Source: Legionella geestiana (GTDB lineage Bacteria > Pseudomonadota > Gammaproteobacteria > Legionellales > Legionellaceae). Taken from it: 64,000 nucleotides of DNA. Numbering within the stretch: the stretch's first letter is position 1; each line of letters starts with the position of its first letter. A program made the position numbers and the translations under genes. The DNA lies in the NCBI RefSeq assembly GCF_004571195.1, contig NZ_CP038271.1, positions 1,997,501-2,061,500 of the forward strand, in the 5' to 3' direction. Under the pieces are notes generated by a model that was not told the origin of the DNA, did not search any database, and was given only the letters and a program-made list of their open reading frames with translations. Below, in pieces: positions 55,474 through 63,911 of the stretch.

Positions 55474-57527
55474 TAAAAATACATTGCGCAATCGAAAATT
55501 TTAGTCAATTTTGTCGCTGCATTTTCCTCCGGGTTCACAAATCGAACCGGAATTAATGAACTCAAGAGAGTGAAACGCATATCCATCAAGGACATTTTGG
55601 AATCGGATTGTGCCAGTGACTGAAATACGACATCCAGCATGGGAGTTAAGGTACCTCGCTTTCCGTAGACAATCACCTCTACTTTGACCAGAAGGACCAA
55701 ACACGTGCTGGTGGCCATGGTTTTTAATTCTGGCACCTGCAATTGTTGCAGTACAAAGTCGAGTATGGACGCTTTCAAAAAGTCTTTATGTCGCGCATAA
55801 TGTGCGCGGACTAACTGTATCCGTTGTTTTTGTATACTTGTTTTATCCTCCTCACTGGCACCTGTGACGGGGGTCAGCAAAATCTCTTCAAGGTGTTTTA
55901 TGTGAACAGGTTTGGCCCAATCCTGTACTTCGAGATTGGATAACAGGGCTACAACGATGTATTTATTCCAGGACGCACCTGCGGTTTCCAACAGCTGTTT
56001 GCTATATTCAGAAAGGGACGCCAAGTCAGGAAATGTATGTTCGGCCAGGAAGCACAAACAGCACGCAGCCCAATTTCTGAGGGTCAGATTGGAGTCTTCC
56101 AGACTTTGGATGAGTGCGGGCAGGCAAATAGCCCGCATATCTGAAAGTTTCTCCATACGATAGCAGGTAAAAGCCATTAAAACCAAAGCCTGAAGCGCAA
56201 ACAACCTGATTCCCTCTTTGGAGTGTTCCAGGAGTGTTATCAGGAGATTTTGTACTGGCTGCAAGGATTTTTGCGCACTGATAAATTGATAGACCATTTC
56301 AGAAAAAGGATTCAGAAAACGGAGTCCTTCTGAGCTTTCTATACTGGCAAAAATCGTATATCTTTCGATCAGCGAATCCCTGGAAAAATCACTACTGGCA
56401 CCATCGGAATAGACCGGGGTATTCGAGCTGCCATCCTCATGTTTTTGAAAGTTTATGATAATCAGTTCAAGCAGGGATTCCGACACCAGTATTTTATCAG
56501 ACTTGTCGGCACCCACCATATCCGGAAAACGAAGGCATTTTTCAATGATTTCCAACGAAAGAGGTGAGCAGGAATATTGTACCTGGTAGTTCAGCAAAAA
56601 CAGCGCTTCGTTGATATCCCAAAAATCAAGCAAGCCGGGCTCAAGGCACAGGTCTACAAGTCTCGAAACCGCTGCCTGCGACAGTAAGTACTGATAGTTG
56701 TAAGGTAGCCTGGTTAATGCCAGAATGCCTCTTGTTTTCCAGTCCGGGTTGTTTGATTCCAGTACCTCTTCTGCGTAACTGGTCACCAATTGTGGGTCAA
56801 CAAGCCCGCTTTTATCAAAAAAGCACAAACTACAGGCCACCCATTTTCTGATCTCCAGGTTTTTGCCGTTTAATTGTTCCAACAATACTGGCATAAACAG
56901 CGACTGAAGATCAGTAAGTGGATAATGATCTTTCTGAAAAACATGAGTGGTTAAATAGCTCTCTGAGATTGCCGTGAGAATGATCTGTGCGGAAAACAGT
57001 TTTATGTCCGGCTGTGGATGCTGCAAGAATGTGACAAATAGCGTATGAATGTTTGACAGGGACTTATTTTTCGAATGATGAATACCCAAAACCTCTATGA
57101 AATAGGTCAAATAATAGTCCATACATTCTTTGATTACCGGAGCCAGGGGACTATTTTCTGTTTTGGCAAGCATATCATGACGAAGATATTCAGAAATGAT
57201 GGTCAACACCCCATCAAGTGCAAATAATCTGATTTCATCATCCGGGTTGGCCAGCAATTCCACTAACACACGTTGAATTTTTCGCAGTGATTTTCGCTTG
57301 TTGAGCAACCAGTGGATGTTTTCTTGTAAGCAGGATTGATAATTCAAGCCTTGTGAGCTCGTCATTCTTATGAATGAATACAGTCTTTCCAGTGCATTTT
57401 TCTTTGCTTCCGGAGTGCCTGGTAGTGGCTTTCCGAGGAATGCGGCCATCAAATGTGTTAAATCCAGTTTTAGATCTCTTTCAGAATAAGTTTCTTCCGA
57501 AGACAGGATTTCGAATTTCAACCGCAT
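55437..57527 (-). CDS. HEAT-repeat N-terminal part of the SecA-like giant (cut by IS4 copy C)
   Basis: The fragment supplies about 685 native residues and then 11 IS-derived ones (FVRDKKLEVAH). It is an alpha-solenoid built of three related modules, each with a helix like PDIKLFSAQIILTAISESYL, a LTDLQSLFMPVLLEQL-type helix and an IRKWVACSLCFFDKSGLVDP-type helix. The same module recurs at the start of the downstream fragment, so the full protein has at least four. HEAT solenoids bind proteins. The start at 57527 (MRLKFEILSSEETYSERDLK) is about 200 bases from the next gene. Together with 47486-54284 it forms a 2947-aa protein. Confidence 0.78.
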   Translation of the reverse strand: MRLKFEILSSEETYSERDLKLDLTHLMAAFLGKPLPGTPEAKKNALERLYSFIRMTSSQGLNYQSCLQENIHWLLNKRKSLRKIQRVLVELLANPDDEIRLFALDGVLTIISEYLRHDMLAKTENSPLAPVIKECMDYYLTYFIEVLGIHHSKNKSLSNIHTLFVTFLQHPQPDIKLFSAQIILTAISESYLTTHVFQKDHYPLTDLQSLFMPVLLEQLNGKNLEIRKWVACSLCFFDKSGLVDPQLVTSYAEEVLESNNPDWKTRGILALTRLPYNYQYLLSQAAVSRLVDLCLEPGLLDFWDINEALFLLNYQVQYSCSPLSLEIIEKCLRFPDMVGADKSDKILVSESLLELIIINFQKHEDGSSNTPVYSDGASSDFSRDSLIERYTIFASIESSEGLRFLNPFSEMVYQFISAQKSLQPVQNLLITLLEHSKEGIRLFALQALVLMAFTCYRMEKLSDMRAICLPALIQSLEDSNLTLRNWAACCLCFLAEHTFPDLASLSEYSKQLLETAGASWNKYIVVALLSNLEVQDWAKPVHIKHLEEILLTPVTGASEEDKTSIQKQRIQLVRAHYARHKDFLKASILDFVLQQLQVPELKTMATSTCLVLLVKVEVIVYGKRGTLTPMLDVVFQSLAQSDSKMSLMDMRFTLLSSLIPVRFVNPEENAATKLTKIFDCAMYFYFVRDKKLEVAH

Positions 57528-57700
57528 AAAATAACCTCATTGGTAAAAACTCAGTCCGTTTTTTGAAGGATAAAACGCTTCTTGAATATAGACTGATTCA
57601 AAATTTTATCTACATTTCCATTTGAGGATAAAACGCAAAGGGTGACGCTGATATCCATATTCTTTGTTCAATCAGAAAATACCTGGAAAAAATTACCGCA

Positions 57701-57931
57701 TTATCGTTGATTTTGTTGAGTCGCTAGTTGCTTATCCAAATCTTCCAATACTGGTATATCAATTTTTTTGGCCTGTTGCATTCTTCTTGCTCGCTCTTCA
57801 AGTGTGAATAATCGCGGTGAATAGCTACTTGAGGCAGGAGCTTCCATGTTTTTTAATTGACTTTTCTTGGGAGTCTCATAGATTGGCTCAGCAAATGCCT
57901 TCTGAAATAGGACAAGTGATCTTCTTATCAT
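57701..57931 (-). CDS. Small unknown basic protein (76 aa)
   Basis: The frame reads MIRRSLVLFQKAFAEPIYET, then KKSQLKNMEAPASSSYSPRL and FTLEERARRMQQAKKIDIPV. The ATG at 57931 follows GAGGAAGCAAA, a good ribosome site. A conserved-looking promoter region that resembles that of the PNPOx gene at 62892 lies upstream. No family is recognised. It could be a small effector or a chaperone-like partner of the giant downstream on the same strand. Confidence 0.45.
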   Translation of the reverse strand: MIRRSLVLFQKAFAEPIYETPKKSQLKNMEAPASSSYSPRLFTLEERARRMQQAKKIDIPVLEDLDKQLATQQNQR

Positions 57932-57949
57932 TTTGCTTCCTCTAAACTG

Positions 57950-58036
57950 CATATTGTATATGTTTCCCGCATTTTATTTAACATGAAGGTTTTTATCAAT
58001 ACAGTAGAATTACGGTAGTTAAATAAAATCAAGGAT
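57950..58036 (-). repeat. Promoter-type dispersed repeat, copy 1, with imperfect TACAGTA palindrome
   Basis: This 87-bp segment resembles 62926-63020 (shared blocks TGTTTCCCGCATTT, ATTTAACA, TATCAATACAGTA-like). It contains TACAGTA-GAAT-TACGGTA at 58000-58017, an imperfect version of the perfect palindrome in copy 2. It lies just upstream of the 76-aa gene (minus) and 175 bases before luxR (plus). The rest of 57953-58210 holds no other feature I can support. Confidence 0.55.
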
Positions 58037-58210
58037 AAGTATTTTCTTAAAGCGTGTCATAGTCATGATCACGATAACTGATCTGGTTGGGTTATTACGG
58101 TTTCCATTGTTAGTATATTATTACCCCAAAAAATAACATATTTTGCACATTATGGATTTGAAGAATTCATTTGTGATACAATTGTCGTCAGTGAGTACCA
58201 TATTTAAATT

Positions 58211-59044
58211 ATGAATATGATGAATAATCCAACAATTATTGCCATCGTAAAAACCTTCAAAGAAGGTGCTTGCCCGGCTTTGCAAGAGCTTTGTAAACCA
58301 TTGGAACGGACAGGTATTAATTCATTTTTCTACTCCAAATTTATTGATGGCAATCGTGTTAATTTAATTAGTAACAATGGATTATGGTTAGATCATCTCC
58401 AAAAATGCCTTGCAAATTATAAGAGTGTTTTTGAGAATAGCTTTCATTTTAAACCCGGATTTTCCATTGATTATATGGATTATTTTCCTAAAACCGCTAT
58501 GCATAAGGATATGTCTGAATTTAGCATGAATAATGCCATATACCTGACTAACGTTTCTTCAGACAGGAAATTCAGTGAAGTATTCATTTTTGCAACGGAG
58601 GAGAAGGAGTCCAATATGCAATTGGAAGCACATATCAATTACTTTAATGAGTTTTGTTTTTTATTTAAGGATACAGCAAGGAAGATAATTCAAAAAACGC
58701 AAGTTAATGAACAGGAATTGCAGTTTTGTAATGCCAATCAATTGCCACCTTATGGAGAGTCAAAATTTCCCACTTTAGCTCAACGTTATTACCTTGGCGC
58801 CCCTCATGATGATTGCTATTTAACAAACAGGGAATTTATTTATTTGAAAAAATACCTGCATGGACTATCTGCAAAAGAAATAGGTAATTTATTTAACTTA
58901 TCCGCAAGGACCGTTGAATCTCGTTTAGCTATTATTAAACAAAAGCTTGATTGCAAGAATAAATCGGAGCTGTTGGAGTGCGTTATTCATTCTCAGTTAT
59001 TTTATCCAATTTTTTTGAACGATCGCGGCAAATCAAAATCTTAA
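58211..59044 (+). CDS. LuxR-family transcriptional regulator
   Basis: In this 277-aa protein the C-terminal about 65 residues are a LuxR/FixJ helix-turn-helix (LTNREFIYLKKYLHGLSAKE, then IGNLFNLSARTVESRLAIIK and QKLDCKNKSELLECVI). The N-terminal 190 residues have the size of an autoinducer-binding-like domain, with HFKPGFSIDYMDYFPKTAMH and FNEFCFLFKDTARKII, but the signal is unknown. Regulators of this type are numerous in Legionella. Its stop overlaps the end of the convergent esterase gene by 12 bases. A decayed paralogue lies at 62211. Confidence 0.85.
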   Translation: MNMMNNPTIIAIVKTFKEGACPALQELCKPLERTGINSFFYSKFIDGNRVNLISNNGLWLDHLQKCLANYKSVFENSFHFKPGFSIDYMDYFPKTAMHKDMSEFSMNNAIYLTNVSSDRKFSEVFIFATEEKESNMQLEAHINYFNEFCFLFKDTARKIIQKTQVNEQELQFCNANQLPPYGESKFPTLAQRYYLGAPHDDCYLTNREFIYLKKYLHGLSAKEIGNLFNLSARTVESRLAIIKQKLDCKNKSELLECVIHSQLFYPIFLNDRGKSKS

Positions 59045-60874
59045 TGAATTATCATCTTCATGTATCTTATCTTCCGTACTACTCGCTGCAGCAGTTGGTG
59101 GCGAACGAGGTATTCTGGCTTTAAAGCTTTGCATTATTTCTTGTGCCTGTATTAGTGTTTCAGCTGATGGTTGCAATGCCGTTGAAGTCGGTTCCACGGA
59201 ACTGGCCGCAATATTGCCTTCTACTTCAAATTCAGGATGCACGATTGCCGAACCCGAGAAATGTCCTTGTTCAGCGGTTTCTGATGAGACTCGTTCTAAT
59301 ACGGGTAATAAAGCTGGTAAAGATTGTTCTAACTCTGCATTCCATGCTAAATATTCATGCCCATGCGGACCTGAGTGTAATGTTATGTTGAGTTTATCAC
59401 TCAGCTCCGTTGCATATTCAATATTCGCATTAGCAGCTGCATGGTTAGGGTGTTCAAACGTGCCACAGCTTAAATATATATTTCTCCCTGTTAGCATTTC
59501 TCCTGGTATTTTACTTAGTATGGCTCGATTGTCGGGTGAAGGTGATTGCGCTATTACCGCACCAAAAAGATCGGGGCGTTTTGAACCGATATAGACCGTT
59601 GCGGTTCCGCTTAAGCTTGCTCCTGTCATGATTCTATGATTTGGGTCGTCAGGAATGCTTATTTCTGTTTCTAACTGAGGGAATAGTTTATTGGCTATAA
59701 AATCCGTGTATTCATCAATTCCATGTTTATAGTCAATCAGCCTGACCCCCATACCGGGTAAGTCTTTGGATGGGTCCTTGTTAAACAACTTGGCTGCCTT
59801 GGGGGATAACGTTTTTTTTAATCCAGGTAACGTGTTAACAAACACCAAAGCCGTGTCAGGCGATAGTTTTTTTTCATCTACCATTTTTTCAAACTGATCC
59901 ATACGACCTGTTAATAAAGAAGGTATTCCATCATTAACCACAATGAGATTGTCTATTTTCCCGGAAGCAGGTTTAAACACCTGTATGGCACGAGTAAAGT
60001 TGGCATAAGGTGAATCAGGTTTATCAGAAAAATATAAATCGTCATGATACTGAGCTGTCACTGGCGCATCACTACGATGCAAATCACCAGCTTGATCGGA
60101 ATACAGCGTAGCATGATGGTTGAAGTGCCTTGTATTATTTGGTGTTTCTGTGCTCAACAAGCCAGGCCAGTTTATTGGCTTGCCTGGAAGATGAGCATGC
60201 TCTGAATCAGCGCTTACACGGAATATTCTACCTGAGCTATCGAAACCAGGATAGGGAGACGTATGAGTGCTATATTCATCTTTAGCTCCCATTTGTGGTA
60301 TTTCTGGAAAATAAGTAGTGGTGCTATGAGGAATTAATTCTGTACTATCCTCAAAAAATGGCGAACGCTCGGGCACGGGTTGTTTATCTCGGTGACCAGG
60401 TTCTACCTGAATATATTGATACGCTAATATGGACTCTTTGGGGATTTCATAACTGCGGCACATTATTCCGGTATCTGGAAGTTCTGATACTCGTTGCTTG
60501 TCACCAGTAGCGCCATAGCCATGAAAATCACCTTGCAGATACAGATCCTTTTTAGTGCCAGCCACCTCCGTGCTGTCCATAACGTTTTCTTTTGGCAATA
60601 AAAAATAAACATTACAATTCAGCTCTGAATCCAGGCTATCTTCTATAATTGGTGTTCCACCTATGGCTTTAACTTGTTCCCAAAATAGTTTGGAGATCTC
60701 ATCTTTTTGTTCTTTTGTAGGCAAATCTTTGCAATAATCACTGAATTTGTTTAAAAAATCTTGAAATGTGGGAGTGATAGCATCTCTGGAATAATCCCAC
60801 AAAAATTTTTTAGGTAGAGGCTCCTTACCAGTAGCATCTTGCAGTTTTTCAATGAATTTTTGGGCGATTGTCAT
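59033..60874 (-). CDS. Enterochelin-esterase-like alpha/beta hydrolase with effector-like tail
   Basis: In this 613-aa protein the C-terminal half has a Fes/esterase-D-type hydrolase: LIVVNDGIPSLLTGRMDQFE, IMTGASLSGTATVYIGSKRP (nucleophile Ser in GASLSG), AVIAQSPSP, NIYLSCGTFEHP and SGPHGHEYLAW (catalytic His). The N-terminal 250 residues include a carbohydrate-binding-like stretch (VYFLLPKENVMDSTEV, DLYLQGDFHGYG) seen in Fes proteins. There is no signal peptide. The C-terminus ends AASSTEDKIHEDDNSLRF, acidic and Ser-rich as in Dot/Icm substrates. It may hydrolyse a siderophore or a host ester. The ATG at 60874 (MTIAQKF) is preferred to a GTG four codons earlier. Confidence 0.8.
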   Translation of the reverse strand: MTIAQKFIEKLQDATGKEPLPKKFLWDYSRDAITPTFQDFLNKFSDYCKDLPTKEQKDEISKLFWEQVKAIGGTPIIEDSLDSELNCNVYFLLPKENVMDSTEVAGTKKDLYLQGDFHGYGATGDKQRVSELPDTGIMCRSYEIPKESILAYQYIQVEPGHRDKQPVPERSPFFEDSTELIPHSTTTYFPEIPQMGAKDEYSTHTSPYPGFDSSGRIFRVSADSEHAHLPGKPINWPGLLSTETPNNTRHFNHHATLYSDQAGDLHRSDAPVTAQYHDDLYFSDKPDSPYANFTRAIQVFKPASGKIDNLIVVNDGIPSLLTGRMDQFEKMVDEKKLSPDTALVFVNTLPGLKKTLSPKAAKLFNKDPSKDLPGMGVRLIDYKHGIDEYTDFIANKLFPQLETEISIPDDPNHRIMTGASLSGTATVYIGSKRPDLFGAVIAQSPSPDNRAILSKIPGEMLTGRNIYLSCGTFEHPNHAAANANIEYATELSDKLNITLHSGPHGHEYLAWNAELEQSLPALLPVLERVSSETAEQGHFSGSAIVHPEFEVEGNIAASSVEPTSTALQPSAETLIQAQEIMQSFKARIPRSPPTAAASSTEDKIHEDDNSLRF

Positions 60875-60990
60875 TATAAACACCAATTAACAGGCAGATT
60901 TTTATCTAATTATAGTGCATTTTTTTGCTATACTTATTGACAGCGATGAAAAACGCAGCGACTCATCCCTATTGTTTCACTAACATTTTT

Positions 60991-62179
60991 CTTTGTACGG
61001 GACAAAAAACTTGAAGTAGCTCATTGATTAATAGACAATCCCTGCGTTTCTGTTCAAGGAAAAGGCATGGAGTCATGGAAATCAACGAGCTGAGCGGTAT
61101 ATTAAACGGATATTTTAGTTGGAACAAGGCAAGAATGACCTGTTTCGCCTGTATGCTGGTATCATTGTTCAAAGTAAGAACGGTCAATTTAAGCGAACTG
61201 GCCTGTGGCTTTGAAAGCGAGGCAACAATAGAATCGCGCTACAAGCGTATCAAGCGATTTTTCAGGGAATTCACAATATGCTTCACCGCTCTGGCCGGAT
61301 GGGTGATGACTTTTTTTGATTTTGACCAGACGCCGTTGTATCTCAGCATAGACAGAACAAATTGGCAGTGGGGCAAGCAGGATATCAATATATTAATGCT
61401 GTCTATTGCCTACAAAGGGATAGCCATCCCTCTCATGTGGGATTTGCTGCCCAAGCGCGGGAACAGTAATACCACAGAGCGTATAGCCTTACTTAAGCGT
61501 TTTATAGAGCAGTTTGGCAAAGAAAGAGTTGCCTGTCTGCTGGCTGACCGAGAGTTTGTTGGAAACGAATGGTTCTCATGGTTGCGTAGTGAAGGGATCT
61601 CATTTTGCATTCGAATCAAAAGCAACACTCAAACCAGCAACAGCTTGGGGCTTGACGTTAATGTGGATGCTCTTTTCTACGATCTGAAGCCTGGTGAACA
61701 ACGAAAACTGAGGGGTGAGCGCAGGCTTTGGAAGCAAAAAGTCTGGTTGAGCGCGCTCCGGCTTACAGATGGTGAATTACTTATTGTTGCAACAGATAAA
61801 GAAGTTGATTCACCTATCGAATTGTATGGCCGGCGCTGGGAAATAGAAACCCTGTTTTCCTGCCTGAAATCGCGCGGCTTTAACTTTGAGGACACGCATA
61901 TTACAAAGCCGGAGCGTATTTCGAAGCTGATAGCACTTTTAAGCATCGGCTTTTGTTGGGCTTATAAAGTAGGTGAATGGCGCAACGAGCAAAAAGCGAT
62001 CAAAATGAAAAAACATGGTAGAAAAGAGGTCAGTATTTTTCGTTATGGTCTTGATTTTCTACGTGATGCGGCTCTCAATGCAAAGCAGAATATCTTGAGT
62101 TTAATTGGTCAGGTGATGGCCTTCTTGAGCATCGAGGCACCGACCGAGGCGTTGATATGATTTTTTGTCCCGTACAGAG
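60991..62179 (+). mobile_element. IS4-family element, copy D (intergenic)
   Basis: The 1189-bp copy is in the same orientation as copy A, with a perfect 9-bp duplication AACATTTTT at 60982-60990 and 62180-62188. It lies between the esterase promoter region and a luxR-type remnant and disrupts no clear gene. Confidence 0.95.
61075..62160 (+). CDS. IS4-family transposase (copy D)
   Basis: It has the same 361-aa translation as the other three copies, start ATG at 61075, all catalytic motifs present. Confidence 0.93.
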   Translation: MEINELSGILNGYFSWNKARMTCFACMLVSLFKVRTVNLSELACGFESEATIESRYKRIKRFFREFTICFTALAGWVMTFFDFDQTPLYLSIDRTNWQWGKQDINILMLSIAYKGIAIPLMWDLLPKRGNSNTTERIALLKRFIEQFGKERVACLLADREFVGNEWFSWLRSEGISFCIRIKSNTQTSNSLGLDVNVDALFYDLKPGEQRKLRGERRLWKQKVWLSALRLTDGELLIVATDKEVDSPIELYGRRWEIETLFSCLKSRGFNFEDTHITKPERISKLIALLSIGFCWAYKVGEWRNEQKAIKMKKHGRKEVSIFRYGLDFLRDAALNAKQNILSLIGQVMAFLSIEAPTEALI

Positions 62180-62210
62180 AACATTTTTCTAAACCTCTGA
62201 ATGATTTAAT

Positions 62211-62294
62211 AACTTTTCCTCAGACAGGAAACTCAGTGAAACATTCATTTTGGCAACGAACGATCTTAGTAAATTTCATGCTGTATTGTGTTAA
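62211..62294 (+). pseudogene. Remnant of a LuxR-type regulator gene
   Basis: The 27-residue open stretch NFSSDRKLSETFILATNDLS, ending FHAVLC and a stop, corresponds to NVSSDRKFSEVFIFATEEKE of the intact LuxR regulator at 58211, and the DNA is clearly similar (CAGACAGGAAA-TCAGTGAA). The rest of the gene, including the DNA-binding domain, is missing. Confidence 0.55.
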
Positions 62295-62310
62295 TGGAAC
62301 ATACAATAGC

Positions 62311-62892
62311 TCAAGGCGATAGCCAAGATTTCCGCCACGTTCTATCAATCAATATAAATTCTGAAACATCAGAAAATGCGTCTTCTTTATGCGTGTAAAA
62401 TACCATACGAAATGGAATGATTTTAAAGCCGCAATAACGTTCAGGCATTGGGAGTGGTTTTGTGCCATATTCTTCCTTGAGGTTTGTTCTATTTTCTTCA
62501 AGTTGATCTCGATTTTCAATACGATTACTTCCTGATTGGCTGTAACTGCAAAATTTGATTTGTGAATCGGGTGTTTTGGTTTGCCAGTATATCTGGTTTT
62601 GTTTGGTTGATAAGGCTTGCGCTTGCCCATCAATCATGACCTCACGCTCATATAACTCAAACCAGAACGTTAAAGAAATCAAAGGATTTTCAGTAATTTC
62701 CTGTTCTTTACGGCTACCTTTTTTCGTAAAAAATATAAAACCGGCTTCATCAATTTCGCGGATAGAAACCACACGTCCATGAGGAGCAGCATTACTTGTC
62801 GTAGTTGAAAGAATCGCGTGTTGCGGATCTGGAGCACCTCGCTGTCGTTCCTCCTCAATCCACGCTATCAATGTACTTATTGGATTATTCAT
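62311..62892 (-). CDS. Pyridoxamine 5'-phosphate oxidase-family flavoprotein (PdxH-like)
   Basis: The 193-aa protein has the PNPOx split-barrel: ILSTTTSNAAPHGRVVSIRE, DEAGFIFFTKKGSRKEQEIT, NPLISLTFWFELYEREVMID (FMN-binding strands) and a C-terminal WLSP. True PdxH (about 215 aa) has a C-terminal dimerisation motif with W-x-G-x(n)-RLHDR. Here that part reads YCGFKIIPFRMVFYTHKEDA and the protein is shorter, so it may be a related flavin oxidase (for example PhzG-like) rather than the B6 enzyme. It shares a promoter-type repeat with the 76-aa gene at 57931. Confidence 0.78.
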   Translation of the reverse strand: MNNPISTLIAWIEEERQRGAPDPQHAILSTTTSNAAPHGRVVSIREIDEAGFIFFTKKGSRKEQEITENPLISLTFWFELYEREVMIDGQAQALSTKQNQIYWQTKTPDSQIKFCSYSQSGSNRIENRDQLEENRTNLKEEYGTKPLPMPERYCGFKIIPFRMVFYTHKEDAFSDVSEFILIDRTWRKSWLSP

Positions 62893-62925
62893 TGGTTAAA
62901 TTTCCAATGGTTGTCAGAATAAACC

Positions 62926-63020
62926 GTATATTATATATGTTCCCGCATTTCGCATTGTATTTAACACGAATTTTTTTATCTATACAGTATAATTACTGTA
63001 GTTCAATTACATTTAGGGAT
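62926..63020 (-). repeat. Promoter-type dispersed repeat, copy 2, with perfect TACAGTA palindrome
   Basis: This is the second copy of the segment at 57950-58036. It contains the exact palindrome TACAGTA-TAAT-TACTGTA at 62983-63000 and, on the minus strand, a TATAAT 30-40 bases before the PNPOx ATG. Its position just upstream of a minus-strand gene is the same in both copies, which suggests a shared promoter with a dimeric-regulator site. Confidence 0.55.
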
Positions 63021-63023
63021 GAG

Positions 63024-63722
63024 TCAAAACATTTTTGAACCGTACGATCTATTTAAAGACACAAGGGAACCAACAATTAGCACTTTAATTCCTTTTTCTG
63101 CACATAAATTTGCCCAATCAGAATTAAGCGCAATCAACTCGAATTCCGATTCGTTTTTTGATACCGTTAACTGCTTATATTTTCGAACAATAACTTCAGT
63201 ATTTCCCTCAACCAGCGCTACAACATATTCCCCTGGCTTCGCGACGGTCCCGGGATCCACAATAAGCACATCACCAACCCGAAACTCCGGAACCATACTC
63301 TCATCCTTCACGATCAAAGCAAAAGCATGCTCTCCAATCCGTTCACTCAACTCGGCAGTAACAGGAATCAAATCAACCTTCTCAGAATACCGTTCGTTTT
63401 TCATAGCCTCAATACAAGCAACCGGATCACAAGCCTGCTTATAATCCAAAACCGGTATCAAAGCACCCAAGCCAGGTGATTTTTTCAGTTTTCCCTGCCG
63501 GTCATCCGACAAACACATCAAAAACGCGGGCGACACCTCCAATGCCCGGGCTAATTCTTTGATTTCCTCCGGCCCCGGTGTCCTGTCTCCACGTTCGTAA
63601 TTGTTGATGCGGGAGATTTGCATGCTTTCGGTGAGCTCTGCCAGCGCCTTTCTGGTGAGTCCTTTAGCAGTGCGTTCCTGTTTAATCCTTTGTCCAATTT
63701 TCTCTTTGATGTTCATATCCAT
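63024..63722 (-). CDS. prpA: S24-family phage-type repressor, PrpA-like
   Basis: The 232-aa protein has an N-terminal XRE helix-turn-helix (RKALAELTESMQISRINNYE, then RGDRTPGPEEIKELARALEV) and a C-terminal LexA/CI-like S24 peptidase domain: EHAFALIVKDESMVPEF with the catalytic Ser, GDVLIVDPGTVAKPGEYVVA, and NTEVIVRKYKQL with the catalytic Lys. Such repressors self-cleave after DNA damage and release their operon. The divergent gene is lvrA-like, the arrangement of the prpA-lvrRABC control module of Legionella integrative elements. Paired operators lie between its -10 and start. Confidence 0.85.
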   Translation of the reverse strand: MDMNIKEKIGQRIKQERTAKGLTRKALAELTESMQISRINNYERGDRTPGPEEIKELARALEVSPAFLMCLSDDRQGKLKKSPGLGALIPVLDYKQACDPVACIEAMKNERYSEKVDLIPVTAELSERIGEHAFALIVKDESMVPEFRVGDVLIVDPGTVAKPGEYVVALVEGNTEVIVRKYKQLTVSKNESEFELIALNSDWANLCAEKGIKVLIVGSLVSLNRSYGSKMF

Positions 63723-63790
63723 TCACTTTGAAGCCGTCTTTAAAAATATGATACCAGATATTGACTACTTCTCAATATGTGTTAACGTAA

Positions 63791-63852
63791 TACTCGATAT
63801 GAGCATTTATGCTCGAATTGATTATACAAGGCTTGGTTATCAAATCTGTCAA
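63791..63852 (-). promoter_or_regulatory. prpA promoter with paired ACTCGA/GCTCGA operators
   Basis: On the minus strand TTGACA (63852-63847) and TATAAT (63826-63821) are 20 bases apart, somewhat wide. TTGTAT 17 bases from the -35 is an alternative -10. Just downstream lie two sites: GCTCGAATT (63811-63819, plus) and TACTCGATATGAGCA (63791-63805). They match the operator pair at 35172-35208 in sequence and spacing, consistent with autorepression and with control of alpA. Confidence 0.6.
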
Positions 63853-63911
63853 AAATACCACATACGGGTTTTGACAACCAATTTTTTGCAACGGAACGTG
63901 AAGAGGTCGGG

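Noticed and set aside
62311-62892. Definite PdxH assignment
   Set aside because: The C-terminal RLHDR-type motif of true PdxH is missing and the protein is about 20 residues short, so only family level is claimed.
62983-63000. TACAGTA-TAAT-TACTGTA as a LexA SOS box
   Set aside because: The gammaproteobacterial SOS box is CTGT-N8-ACAG. Here the half-sites are in the opposite orientation (ACAG...CTGT).
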